64,000 bases of DNA from Dyella subtropica (GCF_026283965.1 NZ_JAPDPD010000022.1:1-64000), one strand, 5' to 3'. Numbered from the stretch's first letter, positions 17,747 through 26,804 are shown. Notes: a model not told the origin generated them from the letters alone. A program made the numbers and translations.

Positions 17747-18376
17747 GTGCACACTGGAGAGCAGTACCACAAATTCATTCTGACCTCGCAGCGAGACCGG
17801 GTGGTGCGCGACAGGTTTCAGAAGATGGCACTGGATCTGCTGCCAGACGGAGCAGACGTGCTCGATTTTGGCGCTGGCACCGGTATTGATGCGAAGGCCT
17901 ATGCCGCGAACGGACACGTGACGTTCGTGTATGAACCTTCGGAAGCGATGCGCGAATACATGGCGCAGTACTGCCGCGACGAAATCGCCCGCGAAACCAT
18001 TATCACGGTCGCATCGCCTCTCACCCGCAAGGTGCAGGGAGTCACGGCGAACTTTGCGGTCCTCAACCATTTCGCGGATCACACATCACTTTTTGAGGAT
18101 TTGTCGCGCGTGGTCGCCCAGGGCGGCTTTGTCCTGGCCAGTATGCTCAATCCTTTTTATCTCGGTGATGCGCGTTACGGCTGGTGGCGAGCAAACGCCA
18201 TCAATCTTATGCGCAGTGGTCACTACGCCAGCCCAAGCGAAAGCCGCGTTCATCGTTTTGCGCCGCGTGTCGTCGCGCGAGCAGCATCACCGCATTTCCG
18301 GCTGGAACGCCTCACCCCGCGTGGTTTCGGATTGGCCACGCATCTCTACATGTTCTTGCTATTTCGGAGGGTCTGA
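17747..18376 (+). CDS. class I SAM-dependent methyltransferase
   Basis: 209 residues from a GTG (protein VHTGEQYHKF...); the frame stays open further upstream but would overlap the previous gene. Motif I is VLDFGAGTGIDAKAYA, followed by a post-I acidic residue in VTFVYEPSEAM and a VAQGGFVLASMLNP motif near the end of the fold. The acceptor cannot be told from sequence. It lies 28 bp after the nucleotidyltransferase gene and is followed within 2 bp by the flavin-reductase-like gene. Confidence 0.82.
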   Translation: MHTGEQYHKFILTSQRDRVVRDRFQKMALDLLPDGADVLDFGAGTGIDAKAYAANGHVTFVYEPSEAMREYMAQYCRDEIARETIITVASPLTRKVQGVTANFAVLNHFADHTSLFEDLSRVVAQGGFVLASMLNPFYLGDARYGWWRANAINLMRSGHYASPSESRVHRFAPRVVARAASPHFRLERLTPRGFGLATHLYMFLLFRRV

Positions 18377-18377
18377 G

Positions 18378-19298
18378 ATGTGGAAGGATTGGATAAGGCC
18401 ATTCCTGCGTCCACTGCCGCAATGGTCTCCGGTAGCCCTTGCTCCTCCGCAGCAGCTGGTCAACGCCACCTTGCGTTGGGATGGAACATCGGCAGATGTC
18501 ACGGCGGACCACACGGTAGCTTCGCTCAAGCCACTTCAGATCGCGACCAGCCTTGATGCCGGCCAACGCCCCGTACTTGAGTACAGAGATAACGCGACAG
18601 GAAGGCTACTCGGGGTTTTGCGTCTGGCGCAGACAGCGTCAGTCGCTACCGAAAATGCGTCACTCGCCCTTTATCACGTGGCCGCTGGCGAACACCACTG
18701 TCTCGGCTGGCCGCGGCGCCCGTGGAATGCGTGGCTGCAGAACCGCCTCATGCTGAAGAATCGCTCGCCCCACTTCGCGATGGAGCCCGCCGAGGTACAG
18801 CAGCTCATGACCGCCTATCTGTGTGTGCGGCCGGTCGTCCTTGTCTCCGTCGACGCGCCAGGCCATCGAAACATCTTCCCGATGGATTTGATTGGCCCGC
18901 TGGGGCGGAGCGGATTTTTTTCGCTCGCACTACGCAGCACCAACGTTTCCGTGCCAGCCATGCGCGAAGTGCGCCGGGTTGCCCTGTCCAACATCCCTGC
19001 AACCATGAAGGCGGTCGTCTACAAGCTCAGCGAGCATCATAAGCAGCCGCTCATGGATTGGAATGCACTCCCGTTTCCTGTTCGACCATCGCGGGAATTC
19101 GGTATACCCGCTGTTGCTGCTGCGCTGCGCATTCAGGAGTTGACCATCGTGCATAGTCAGGAGGTCGGCTCGCACACGTTTTTCCTCGGCCGTATCACCT
19201 CTGACGAAAATTTGGCGGAAGGCGACCAACTGCATCACACGGCAGGTTTTCATCAGGCTTATCGCCGCAAGCAGGGCATGCCGCTTACGGAGGTATAG
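18378..19298 (+). CDS. flavin-reductase-like (FMN-binding split barrel) protein
   Basis: 306 residues; ATG preceded by GGAGG at 8 bp. The C-terminal 180 residues match the flavin reductase-like barrel: PVVLVSVDAPGHRNIFPMDL, GFFSLALRSTNVSVPAM, RRVALSNIPA, and a closing GSHTFFLGRI followed by QLHHTAGFHQAYRRKQG. The first 110 residues form an extra domain I do not recognise. It could supply reduced flavin or act on a flavin-bound substrate for the neighbouring radical SAM/methyltransferase enzymes. It is the last gene of the plus-strand group. Confidence 0.7.
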   Translation: MWKDWIRPFLRPLPQWSPVALAPPQQLVNATLRWDGTSADVTADHTVASLKPLQIATSLDAGQRPVLEYRDNATGRLLGVLRLAQTASVATENASLALYHVAAGEHHCLGWPRRPWNAWLQNRLMLKNRSPHFAMEPAEVQQLMTAYLCVRPVVLVSVDAPGHRNIFPMDLIGPLGRSGFFSLALRSTNVSVPAMREVRRVALSNIPATMKAVVYKLSEHHKQPLMDWNALPFPVRPSREFGIPAVAAALRIQELTIVHSQEVGSHTFFLGRITSDENLAEGDQLHHTAGFHQAYRRKQGMPLTEV

Positions 19299-19328
19299 GG
19301 ATGCTCTGATCAAGTCTGCGTAGGGAGC

Positions 19329-19402
19329 TGTCTCTTGTGCACATCCCGCGTCGGCGCGGAGCTGGTCTTTCGACCCGGCAGGACATGACTGCCTTCCAAA
19401 CC
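19329..19402. mobile_element. IS4-family-like terminal remnant, copy A
   Basis: A segment starting CTGTCTCTTGTGCACATC and running through CGCGTCGGC, GAGCT and CGACCC to CATGACTGCC is shared, with changes, by 63524-63597. The first 19 bases resemble the ends of IS50/Tn5-type elements (CTGTCTCTTATACACATCT) with three differences. No transposase remains. The segment lies directly upstream of the toxin-antitoxin pair. Confidence 0.5.
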
Positions 19403-19447
19403 AGTCGCATCAGGCAAGGTAGATACCATTGATATGCACCATGCAAG

Positions 19448-19470
19448 GATATATATTTCTGATAGATATC
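19448..19470. promoter_or_regulatory. A/T-rich imperfect palindrome before the antitoxin gene
   Basis: The arms GATAT and ATATC enclose an A/T-rich centre, 14 bp before the antitoxin start and directly against its AAAGGAG ribosome site. VapB-type antitoxins usually autoregulate by binding such palindromes, so this is a candidate operator. It is short, and the match is not proof. Confidence 0.35.
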
Positions 19471-19484
19471 AAAGGAGCCCCATC

Positions 19485-19727
19485 ATGTCGGCCACCGCCA
19501 AACTATTCATCACCGGGCGAAGTCAGGCCGTCCGGCTTCCGAGGGAATTCCGCTTTCAGGGATCCGAAGTATTCATTCGCCGTGACCCTCAGACTGGCGA
19601 TGTCGTACTGTCGCCGAAGCCTGCCTCCTGGCAAGAGTTTTTCGAACTTGCCAACCGCACCAAGATCCCAGCGGATTTCATGGTGGATCGTGAAGACCTA
19701 CCCGCCGGGGAAAGGAGTCTGTTTTGA
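19485..19727 (+). CDS. vapB: VapB-type antitoxin (AbrB/SpoVT fold)
   Basis: 80 residues. The ATG chosen has AAAGGAG 8 bp upstream; a longer frame has none. The N-terminal [21 protein letters not shown] is the swapped-hairpin DNA-binding motif of the VagC/VapB group. The C-terminal part ([23 protein letters not shown]) is the usual toxin-binding tail. The stop overlaps the toxin start. It should neutralise the nuclease and repress the operon. Confidence 0.9.
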   Translation: MSATAKLFITGRSQAVRLPREFRFQGSEVFIRRDPQTGDVVLSPKPASWQEFFELANRTKIPADFMVDREDLPAGERSLF

Positions 19728-20137
19728 GTCGCTTCATGCTCGATACGAACATGGCGAGTTACGTCATCAAGGGGCATCCGCCTGAGGTCCGCCAACGACT
19801 CGTCGCATTGCCTATGGACAGCATCGTCATTTCTGTCGTCACTCAAGCGGAGCTGCTATACGGGTTGGCTCGTAAAGGTCACCCCGCTGCTCTTGCCAAT
19901 GTTATCCGCGAGTTTTTGCTGCGCGTCGAGGTATTGCCGTGGGATGAGCGCGCTGCCACGGTCTACGGCGATTTGCGGGCGTCCTGCACGTCGGCGGGTA
20001 TCACTTTGGGAGCACTCGACATGATGATTGCCGCCCATGCGGTTGCCACCAACGCGACGCTCATCACTCACGACAAAGCGTTCACACTCATTCCGGATGG
20101 TGCACTCGCCGTCGATGATTGGACCCAAGGCATGTGA
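19724..20137 (+). CDS. vapC: VapC-type toxin, PIN-domain ribonuclease
   Basis: 137 residues, read from a TTG that overlaps the antitoxin stop and has AGGAG about 6 bp upstream; an in-frame ATG lies 12 bp later. PIN acidic residues are all present: Asp in FMLDTNM, Glu in VTQAELLYG, Asp in [12 protein letters not shown] and Asp in LITHDKAF. That predicts an active Mg2+-dependent endoribonuclease, typically acting on tRNA or rRNA. It converges on the methyltransferase gene 24 bp away. Confidence 0.92.
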   Translation: MSRFMLDTNMASYVIKGHPPEVRQRLVALPMDSIVISVVTQAELLYGLARKGHPAALANVIREFLLRVEVLPWDERAATVYGDLRASCTSAGITLGALDMMIAAHAVATNATLITHDKAFTLIPDGALAVDDWTQGM

Positions 20138-20161
20138 AACGCGAGGCCGCGGCGGCCCTCT

Positions 20162-21022
20162 CTATTTCGTAGCCACCGCGATCGTGAGACTTTGTAGAAA
20201 GTGAAAGTCCGGCCGCCGCAACGCATAACACGCGTCATCCGGATCACACAGTCGCGCCAGTGCTTCGAAATCCTCCCGCCGCAGGTAAGGCCGAAGGCGC
20301 TCACCCCATGTGCCACGGAAGATCACGTGGAGCAGGTAACGCTCGTCCGCTTCTGTCAGCGGATGGGTTCGCTCGATCATCCGCGTTCGCACGCTCACTT
20401 GCCGCAATTCCGCGGTCTGCAGCCATCCGACGAGCGAACGGATGGCTGCCAGATCATGCTCGCTTCGGCCGTAACGCTCTCGGTAATACTGCCGCACCGC
20501 TTCGTTTACGATCCTTTCCAAGCGGGAATCCCATGCAAAGTACATGTCGGGCAGCAATGAGCTTTGCCCTATCACGAGGCGTCCGCCCGGGCGCAGCAGG
20601 TTCGATAGAACCCGCACGCCGGCAACAGGATCACTCAGATGATTGATGGCATTGACCGCCCAAACGAGATCGAAGCTGCCGTCTGCCAGGGGCGGCCGCA
20701 TCATGTCGGCCTGCAGGATCGGCGCGCCGGTCGGTGCGGTACGGCGAGCGATGTGTATGTGCGCGGTCGCGAGATCCATTCCCACCACCATGGCGCGGCC
20801 CTGGATTGACTGGTGAAACCACGCGACCGCCTCGCCCGTGCCGCAACCGGCATCAAGCACGCGCGAACCCGCCGGCACCGCCAATGCGTCTATCGCCTCG
20901 CACAGCTCAGGCCGTGCGAATGCGTTGAACATCTTCAGTTTCTCCGCGTAATCACGCTGGGGGGTATCGCCGAGCATTCCGGCCTGGATGCCTGACGAGC
21001 CTATGGAGCATTTCGTTCTCAT
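20162..21022 (-). CDS. class I SAM-dependent methyltransferase, last gene of the biosynthetic operon
   Basis: 286 residues. Motif I VLDAGCGTGEAVAWF, the acidic residue in VVGMDLATAHIHIA, motif FDLVWAVNAINHL and LRPGGRLVIGQ identify the fold. It starts inside the stop of the upstream glycosyltransferase gene (4-bp ATGA overlap), so it is the 3' member of a coupled operon. Acceptor unknown; a sugar or lipid hydroxyl is plausible given the neighbours. Confidence 0.85.
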   Translation of the reverse strand: MRTKCSIGSSGIQAGMLGDTPQRDYAEKLKMFNAFARPELCEAIDALAVPAGSRVLDAGCGTGEAVAWFHQSIQGRAMVVGMDLATAHIHIARRTAPTGAPILQADMMRPPLADGSFDLVWAVNAINHLSDPVAGVRVLSNLLRPGGRLVIGQSSLLPDMYFAWDSRLERIVNEAVRQYYRERYGRSEHDLAAIRSLVGWLQTAELRQVSVRTRMIERTHPLTEADERYLLHVIFRGTWGERLRPYLRREDFEALARLCDPDDACYALRRPDFHFLQSLTIAVATK

Positions 21023-22119
21023 GCGGCGAGCAACCGTAGATAGAGCGCTTCAAACGCGAGGGCGGTGTGATCGGCGTCCTCGCGGATCGTTCGAAACTGC
21101 GCCGCAACGGCCATCCGTAGCCGCAGATCCTCGTCTTCAAGCATCCGGCGGATAGCATCCGCGAGTGCCGGCGCGTTTCCGACGGGTACGGCCAACGCCG
21201 CCGACGGTGCCCATTCCGCAATGTGTCCGACCGCCGTGCCAACGGTGGGTACGCCGACTGCCGCGGCTTCAAGCACCACCAGCGGTCCGGCCTCGTGCAG
21301 CGACGACATCACCAGCAGGTCGGCCGATTCCATGATCGGGCGCAATTCGCGCTGGGTCTTGAATCCGAGAAACCGCACCTGCCGTTCCAGCCCAAGCTGA
21401 CAGGCAAGTCGCTGCATCTCGCCATCCAGCGTGTCCACGCCGACGATGTCCATCTCAAATGCCATCCCCATGTCGGCCAAGGCTGCCAGCGCCCGCAGCA
21501 GCGTCTGCTGGTCCTTGACGCGATTGAGACTGGCGACGTGGATCAGCCGAGCCTGCTCGGTGTTGCGCCTGCGCGGAGCGCGCGGAGGCCACAGCCGCAG
21601 ATCGACGCCCAGCGGTACGCGTCGGGCCGGCAATCCGAGCGCGTTCAGCGAATCGATGATGGGTGTGCTGGCCGCCGTGATGACACCGGTGCCGCGCAAC
21701 ACCAACGCCTCGCGCAGCCGCCCTTTCCACTTTCGTCGTCCGCCGTAGTCGAACTCGTGCAACGCGACGAGTTCGCCGCCGGCGATATGCACCAGGCTCG
21801 GCAGCCGCAGCAGCTTCGCCGCAGCCACGGCGACCAGGCTGCAGGAACCGGAGAAGATGGCATGGACCAGATCGAACGGCGCGCGGCGATGCTCGCTGAG
21901 GATCGCCGCGATCGCACGCAGCCGGGTCCAGCCGTCTCCAGTGTTGTGCACAGTGGCACCAGCGAGTTCCCAGCGGGCTGCCGCCGCCTCCTGGTGCAGC
22001 GCGAAGACATGGACTTCGTGCGTCCGCGCCAGCCGCTCGATCAAGGCCAGTAGCGCCGGGATCACGCGAAACTCGCCGGTACGATCCACGCCTCCCGGGA
22101 CCACCAGCGCGAGCTTCAC
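21019..22119 (-). CDS. glycosyltransferase, GT4 family
   Basis: 366 residues from a GTG within the 3' end of the upstream glycosyltransferase gene (GTGA overlap). The longer upstream frame lacks homology-like sequence. The C-terminal domain shows the GT-B pattern: LIHVASLNRVKDQQTLLRAL, VRFLGFKTQRELRPIMESADLLVMSS and HEAGPLVVLEAAAVGVPTVGT. The last holds the E-x7-E retaining motif. The N-terminal half has LALVVPGGVDRTGEF. It should add a sugar from an NDP-sugar on the cytoplasmic side. Confidence 0.88.
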   Translation of the reverse strand: MKLALVVPGGVDRTGEFRVIPALLALIERLARTHEVHVFALHQEAAAARWELAGATVHNTGDGWTRLRAIAAILSEHRRAPFDLVHAIFSGSCSLVAVAAAKLLRLPSLVHIAGGELVALHEFDYGGRRKWKGRLREALVLRGTGVITAASTPIIDSLNALGLPARRVPLGVDLRLWPPRAPRRRNTEQARLIHVASLNRVKDQQTLLRALAALADMGMAFEMDIVGVDTLDGEMQRLACQLGLERQVRFLGFKTQRELRPIMESADLLVMSSLHEAGPLVVLEAAAVGVPTVGTAVGHIAEWAPSAALAVPVGNAPALADAIRRMLEDEDLRLRMAVAAQFRTIREDADHTALAFEALYLRLLAA

Positions 22120-23252
22120 AGTGTCCTCCGTCGCCGCTCGTTGTGGACTTGCGCATACGCGTCGGCCCACTGGCGGCCCACGGCTGCAAACGACAGCGTG
22201 GCATCGAAGTGCTCGCGCACCTGTTCCGGCGACGGCCGGTTGGCCGCCGCATCGACCAGCGCTTCGGCCAACCGCGCCGCGTCGCCACGGGGCCACAGGT
22301 GACCGATGCGGCTACCGCCGATCAGCGCGCGAAACGATGGAATGTCCGTGACCACCGGCATGACGCCACAGGCCAGCGCTTCCAGTACGACATAACCGCA
22401 GCTCTCGGCGAGGCTGCCCGATACGAATAGATCCGCAGAGCGCATCAGTGCCTCGATGCGCGCATGCGCAACCTTACCCAGCAGATGCACGCGCCCGGCA
22501 AGTTGTGGATCGCTCGCGATGCGGCTTTGCACCTCGTCGAGCAAGGGTGCGTTACCGAAGGCGCACCACAGTTCCAGGTCAGGCAGCTGCAGCGCGGCCC
22601 TAGCCACGCCGTCGAGCACGGTCAGCGGGTCTTTCCCGGAGTTCAGGTGTCCGACCCACAGCACGCAAGGATCGCCGTAAAGACCGGTCTCCGCACGGGC
22701 ATCGGCTTGACTGCCCATGGTGAAGCGACTGCTGGATTCGGGAATCGCGAAGAGCTGCGCGTGCGGCCCAAACCATCCAGTGCGGGTGAACGGTCGTGCC
22801 AGCTCGGATGCCGTGAACGCGACGCCGGAAATGGCGGCATACCAGCGCCGCCACTGCGGCCATCGCCACCAGCGCGGCGGCCGGTCGGCGTGGTCCTGAA
22901 TGATGATCGGCAGCCGTGGCAGGCATTGCGACACGGCGAACGCGGTTCCGGCGAACGCCAGGCCGTGCGCATGCAGGACGTTGATCTGGAGGTCGGCTAG
23001 CAAGCCGGCGAAGCGACGGGCCCGGCTTGCCGACGTTTTCAGTCCGCTGATATCGACGAAGTGATAGTCGATGCCGTTGCGTGTTATCAGATCCTGACGC
23101 GCTGCCGCCTGGATCACCGAAACCCGGGTTCCGGAACTGGCCACCACTTCGGCGATATCCACCAGCGAGTGCCATTGATTGAGAACCTCGGCGTGCGCGA
23201 GACCCTCCGGCACGGGCAGGAAATTGATCTGCGCGACGTGCAAAGTCGGCAC
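22116..23252 (-). CDS. glycosyltransferase, GT4 family
   Basis: 378 residues from a GTG 4 bp after the radical SAM stop. It starts THVAQINFLP-like (VPTLHVAQINFLPVPEG) and has VLWVGHLNSGKDPLTVL, VHLLGKVAHARIEALMRSADLFVSGS and ESCGYVVLEALACGVMPVVTD, the donor-binding GT4 pattern. It is a distant paralogue of the next gene. Together they could build a two-sugar unit on the product of this operon. Confidence 0.87.
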   Translation of the reverse strand: MPTLHVAQINFLPVPEGLAHAEVLNQWHSLVDIAEVVASSGTRVSVIQAAARQDLITRNGIDYHFVDISGLKTSASRARRFAGLLADLQINVLHAHGLAFAGTAFAVSQCLPRLPIIIQDHADRPPRWWRWPQWRRWYAAISGVAFTASELARPFTRTGWFGPHAQLFAIPESSSRFTMGSQADARAETGLYGDPCVLWVGHLNSGKDPLTVLDGVARAALQLPDLELWCAFGNAPLLDEVQSRIASDPQLAGRVHLLGKVAHARIEALMRSADLFVSGSLAESCGYVVLEALACGVMPVVTDIPSFRALIGGSRIGHLWPRGDAARLAEALVDAAANRPSPEQVREHFDATLSFAAVGRQWADAYAQVHNERRRRTL

Positions 23253-23256
23253 TCGC

Positions 23257-24771
23257 CTAGAGCCCCGAAACCTGCGGCATACGCAAGCGCACCAGCCGGT
23301 TGGCCAGCTCCAGTTCCCACGGCCGGTCGTACTTGCCGTAGTGATAGCGCCACCCGGCCATGGCACTCAGGCTGCGTTTGGCCCAGGACGGCGAACGCAG
23401 ATCCTGCACGGTGGGGTAGCGGCAACGCAGCACGGTAACGAAGTCATGGATGCGTTGGCGCAACTTGTCGTCAAGCCAGGGCGCATCGGCATGGCAGGTG
23501 TAATCGACCCAGCGCGGCTGCGCCCATTCCTCCACCGTCGTCGGGAACACGACCGGTTCGCCGTTGAGGTCGAACAGCGGCGTCGCGGGCCGCTTTGCTC
23601 GGTCCTTCTCGTGCCGGCTGTTCTCCGGCAGCGGCGTGTAGATGTAGATGACGATCTCAGTCTGCGGATTGACCCGCTTCAACGCGCGGATGAATTCGAA
23701 AGTGTGTTCGGTCTCTTCTTCCGTATTCTCCGGCGGCGCGACCATGAAGGACAGCTCGGGGATCACGCCGTGTCGCCGGCACAACTCGACCACCTCCATG
23801 GTTTGATCCGGCCGCGTGCCTTTGCGGATCTCCTTGAGCATCTGGCCGTTGGGCGACTCCGCGCCGATATACGCCATCCGTAGCCGGCTCTTGCGGACCA
23901 GCTGCCACGAACGCTCCGACAGGTTCAGCAGCGCGTCCGAACGAGCGAAGCACCACCACGGCATCTCGAATCTGGCCATCACTTCGAGCAGAGGAATCAT
24001 GTCCTTTTCACGGTCGAAGAAGTTGTTGTCGAAGTACTGGACCGAGTCGGCGCCAAGCTCATGCTTGAAATAGCTCAAGTCGCGTTCGAGCCGCTCCGCC
24101 GCGGGCAGAATGGTGGTACCTCCGAACATCGCGGCCACGCCACAGAACGTGCAGCGAAAACGGCAACCGATCGCGGCTTGATGCGCGACGGTGCGCCGGC
24201 CGAGATAGGTGCGCGCCAGATATCGTCGCGGGTCGCCAAGCTTGTCGTAGGGCACCTCCAGGTGGGTGTCGCCCAACGTGAAACGGCGGTTCGGGTTGTG
24301 GACGATCGCGCCGTTGTTCTTCCACGACAGCCCACCAATCGACGCGAGCTTCGAGTCTGCCTTGCTGCCCAGCGCATCGACCAGCTCCGGCAGGGTTTCC
24401 ACGCCCTGTCCGCGCACCAGGTAGTCGACGTACGGCGCAGCCAGCGCGGCATCCGCATTGAGCGTGGGGAAATAGCCACCCCAGACGATCGGCACCGCCG
24501 GAAAGCGCTCGCGAATCGCCTTGGAGACGGCGATACCTGATACGAGCTGTGGGCCGCCCATGACGCTGACGCCGACGGCGTCGAAGGCGTTCTGTTCCAT
24601 CGCGCGCAGGGTATCGTCAACGAAATCGCGGTCGACGTTACCGTCGATGATCTGGCTGCTGCCTGTTCGCTCCAACGCCGCCGCCAGGTGCAGGACGGCC
24701 AGCGGAAACCGCGCGCTGCGACGCGAAACGATGGTTGGATTGATCAGCAGTGTGCGCGGCGCATGGGTCAT
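23257..24771 (-). CDS. radical SAM enzyme with B12-binding-like N-domain
   Basis: 504 residues; the ATG overlaps the upstream methyltransferase stop (ATGA). The 85 codons open upstream belong to that gene's antisense frame. The N-terminal cobalamin-domain-like part includes AVGVSVMGGPQLVSGIAVSK, VPIVWGGYFPTLNADAAL and VRGQGVETLPELV. The cluster motif is Cys203-x3-Cys207-x2-Cys210 (GCRFRCTFC). Later AYIGAESPNGQMLKEIRKGT is typical of the class. It is a second such enzyme near the one at 14994, but of a different subgroup. Substrate unknown. Confidence 0.88.
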   Translation of the reverse strand: MTHAPRTLLINPTIVSRRSARFPLAVLHLAAALERTGSSQIIDGNVDRDFVDDTLRAMEQNAFDAVGVSVMGGPQLVSGIAVSKAIRERFPAVPIVWGGYFPTLNADAALAAPYVDYLVRGQGVETLPELVDALGSKADSKLASIGGLSWKNNGAIVHNPNRRFTLGDTHLEVPYDKLGDPRRYLARTYLGRRTVAHQAAIGCRFRCTFCGVAAMFGGTTILPAAERLERDLSYFKHELGADSVQYFDNNFFDREKDMIPLLEVMARFEMPWWCFARSDALLNLSERSWQLVRKSRLRMAYIGAESPNGQMLKEIRKGTRPDQTMEVVELCRRHGVIPELSFMVAPPENTEEETEHTFEFIRALKRVNPQTEIVIYIYTPLPENSRHEKDRAKRPATPLFDLNGEPVVFPTTVEEWAQPRWVDYTCHADAPWLDDKLRQRIHDFVTVLRCRYPTVQDLRSPSWAKRSLSAMAGWRYHYGKYDRPWELELANRLVRLRMPQVSGL

Positions 24772-25505
24772 GGCTCGCGCCTCAGTTGGAACACCAGTGC
24801 CACGGGAACCTCCAGGGCCTTGGGGTCGAAGTGCGCACCGGCGGGGATGTCGGCCGGATCGAGCATGGGTTCCAGCACCCGCTCGATACGTAGACCAAGC
24901 GCCGCGCAGGCGGCATGCCAATGACTGTAGAGATGCTGTGTGTGCCGCACGGCGTAGCGCCGGCCGCCGGACTCGAAATCGCGCAGCCAGCCCAGCGCAT
25001 GCCCGATCGGGTGCACGTCGCTGCACAGCAACGTACCGCCTGGACGGGTCACCCTGCCTAGCTCAGCTAGCGAATGCTGCAGATGCTCCAGATGTCCGAT
25101 GACCAAACCGCAGATCGTCAGATCCGCCCAGGCATCCGGCACCGGAAGCGTTGCCAGGTTGCCTTGCATCAGCTCGACCTCGGTGCCGGGTCGGCGTGCA
25201 CCCAACTCCCCACGAGCCAGTTCCACGCGGGCCAGCTCCACACGGGCGCGTTCCAGCATCTCCGGCGAGAGATCCACGCCGGTCACGCGTGTCGCACCAC
25301 GCCGCAGCGCATGCAGCATGTAGCGTCCGCTGCCACAGCCGGCGTCGAGCACGGCCTGTCCCTGCAATGTGGCCGGAATCAGCTCAAGCATGGCGCGCTC
25401 TTCGGCCTGCATGAGCGGATTGTGGGCGTGCGCCGGATAGCTGGACGCCCACAACGTATAGGCCTCGGCGGGTTCGAGCATCGGTAGGCGTGCCATCAGT
25501 TGCAC
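24768..25505 (-). CDS. class I SAM-dependent methyltransferase
   Basis: 245 residues. Motif I AVLDAGCGSGRYMLHAL, VTGVDLSPEMLERAR, and RPGGTLLCSDVHP are clear. A short internal duplication (VELARVELARGELGA) sits just after the SAM-binding strand and may be a recent 15-bp expansion. It overlaps the amidohydrolase gene by 10 bp at its start and the radical SAM gene by 4 bp at its end, so it belongs to the coupled operon. Confidence 0.86.
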   Translation of the reverse strand: MQLMARLPMLEPAEAYTLWASSYPAHAHNPLMQAEERAMLELIPATLQGQAVLDAGCGSGRYMLHALRRGATRVTGVDLSPEMLERARVELARVELARGELGARRPGTEVELMQGNLATLPVPDAWADLTICGLVIGHLEHLQHSLAELGRVTRPGGTLLCSDVHPIGHALGWLRDFESGGRRYAVRHTQHLYSHWHAACAALGLRIERVLEPMLDPADIPAGAHFDPKALEVPVALVFQLRREP

Positions 25506-26800
25506 CGGGCGTCGATGGTGAGGGCGTTGTTGGTGAGGGCGTTGTTGGTGAGGGCGTTGTTGGTGAGGGCGTTGTTGGTGAGGGCATCCTTGGTCAGATC
25601 AGGCTCGCGCTCGTTCCGATCGGCGATCCGTTCGAGCCCGGGTTCGAGAGCGATCAGCGCCGGATCGGCCAGAGGCCGGGCCAGCAGCTTCGGCTTGCCG
25701 TCCAGCATCACTGGCACGGTTTCCATACCGGTCGCCGCAAACCAATCGGCGAAATCGGGATCGGCGATACGGGGAACACCATCGCGTACCACGGCGCGGA
25801 TTTGGTTGCGCTCGATGTCCACCAGGCTGCGCGCCTCGCCGCCACGATCCTCGACAATCACCAGATCCGCTGGCGCACCCGACGCAAGGCTGCCACGCAA
25901 CGGCTGACGCAGGATGCGTGCGGCCTGCGTCGTGACCAGCTTCAGCAGTTGCATCGGTTTGAGCTCGCCGCGGGCGGCGATGCCTCGCATCTCTTCGAGC
26001 AGGTCGCGCGCACCGCTGAGCCGTGAGTCGCTGCCCAGTGCCAACCGGCCGGCCGCGTACAGGCGCCGCGGATCCAGCGACCGCCCTAGCAAAGCGCGGT
26101 TGCTGGTCGGACACCAGACCACCGCAGCCCCGCTCACGATCACCCGATCGACATCCTGTTCGCGTAAACCCACGCCATGGATCAGCACGCTGTTCGCCGC
26201 CAGGCATCCCAGCTGGTCAAGCCGGGCCAGCTCCGCCTGCGCGGTCGCATCGGTGCCTTCGGCCAGATGGATCAGCCAGGGACGGTCGGCCGGCGTGGCG
26301 GCAAAGCTCTGCTGCACTGGCGGGCCATAATCGGGCCAGCCCAGCGCATAGCTCCAACCGTAATCGCGTAGCAGTGCGACCGGAAAGTTCGTTGCATCGA
26401 GCGCCGGATGCCAAGGGTCGTGATGCACCACAAAGGTGGTGCCGGCGAGCAGGTTCTTCAGCGCCCCGTGCCGCAGCCGTAGCTCTTTCGGCACCTGCAG
26501 CGCGGCGATGACGGCAGGCTCCTCGAAATGCGCCTGAAACGCCTCGATCCAGGCGTAACTGTTGGGAAACCGCGCGCCGGTGTTCAACGGCGGAACGGTG
26601 TTGACGTGCAGATGCTCGTGCGCGTTGATCAGGCCAGGAAAGATCAGATGGTCATGGAGGTCGACCCGATAAGCCCGCGCGGCCAACGAGGCGCCGATCC
26701 GCCCTGCCCTGATCGGCAGCGGTGCACGCGACGTGCCTTCGGGCGTGATCGAAGCCGCGCGGCACAAGCTGACGTCCATCGCTGCCTGGAGAATGTCCAC
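25496..26800 (-). CDS. amidohydrolase superfamily protein with a C-terminal pentapeptide repeat tail
   Basis: 434 residues, GTG start 4 bp after the methyltransferase stop; an in-frame ATG lies 21 bp later. Metal ligands are visible: the His-x-His in LINAHEHLHV (61/63), later His in WLIHLAEGTD and Asp in LALGSDSRL, as in the ATZ/TRZ and SAH/MTA deaminase branch. The last 30 residues end with four copies of ALTNN, encoded by a 15-bp tandem repeat, a low-complexity tail outside the fold. A deaminase or hydrolase role fits; the substrate is unknown. An SAH-related role would suit an operon rich in methyltransferases, but this is inference. Confidence 0.8.
   Translation of the reverse strand: MDILQAAMDVSLCRAASITPEGTSRAPLPIRAGRIGASLAARAYRVDLHDHLIFPGLINAHEHLHVNTVPPLNTGARFPNSYAWIEAFQAHFEEPAVIAALQVPKELRLRHGALKNLLAGTTFVVHHDPWHPALDATNFPVALLRDYGWSYALGWPDYGPPVQQSFAATPADRPWLIHLAEGTDATAQAELARLDQLGCLAANSVLIHGVGLREQDVDRVIVSGAAVVWCPTSNRALLGRSLDPRRLYAAGRLALGSDSRLSGARDLLEEMRGIAARGELKPMQLLKLVTTQAARILRQPLRGSLASGAPADLVIVEDRGGEARSLVDIERNQIRAVVRDGVPRIADPDFADWFAATGMETVPVMLDGKPKLLARPLADPALIALEPGLERIADRNEREPDLTKDALTNNALTNNALTNNALTNNALTIDARCN
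25515..25580. repeat. 15-bp tandem repeat in the amidohydrolase 3' end
   Basis: The unit GGTGAGGGCGTTGTT (plus-strand reading) occurs four times in a row, with a degenerate fifth. Each unit adds ALTNN to the protein, so copy number changes keep the frame. It is a typical slippage-prone variable-number repeat. Confidence 0.9.
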
Positions 26801-26804
26801 GGAT

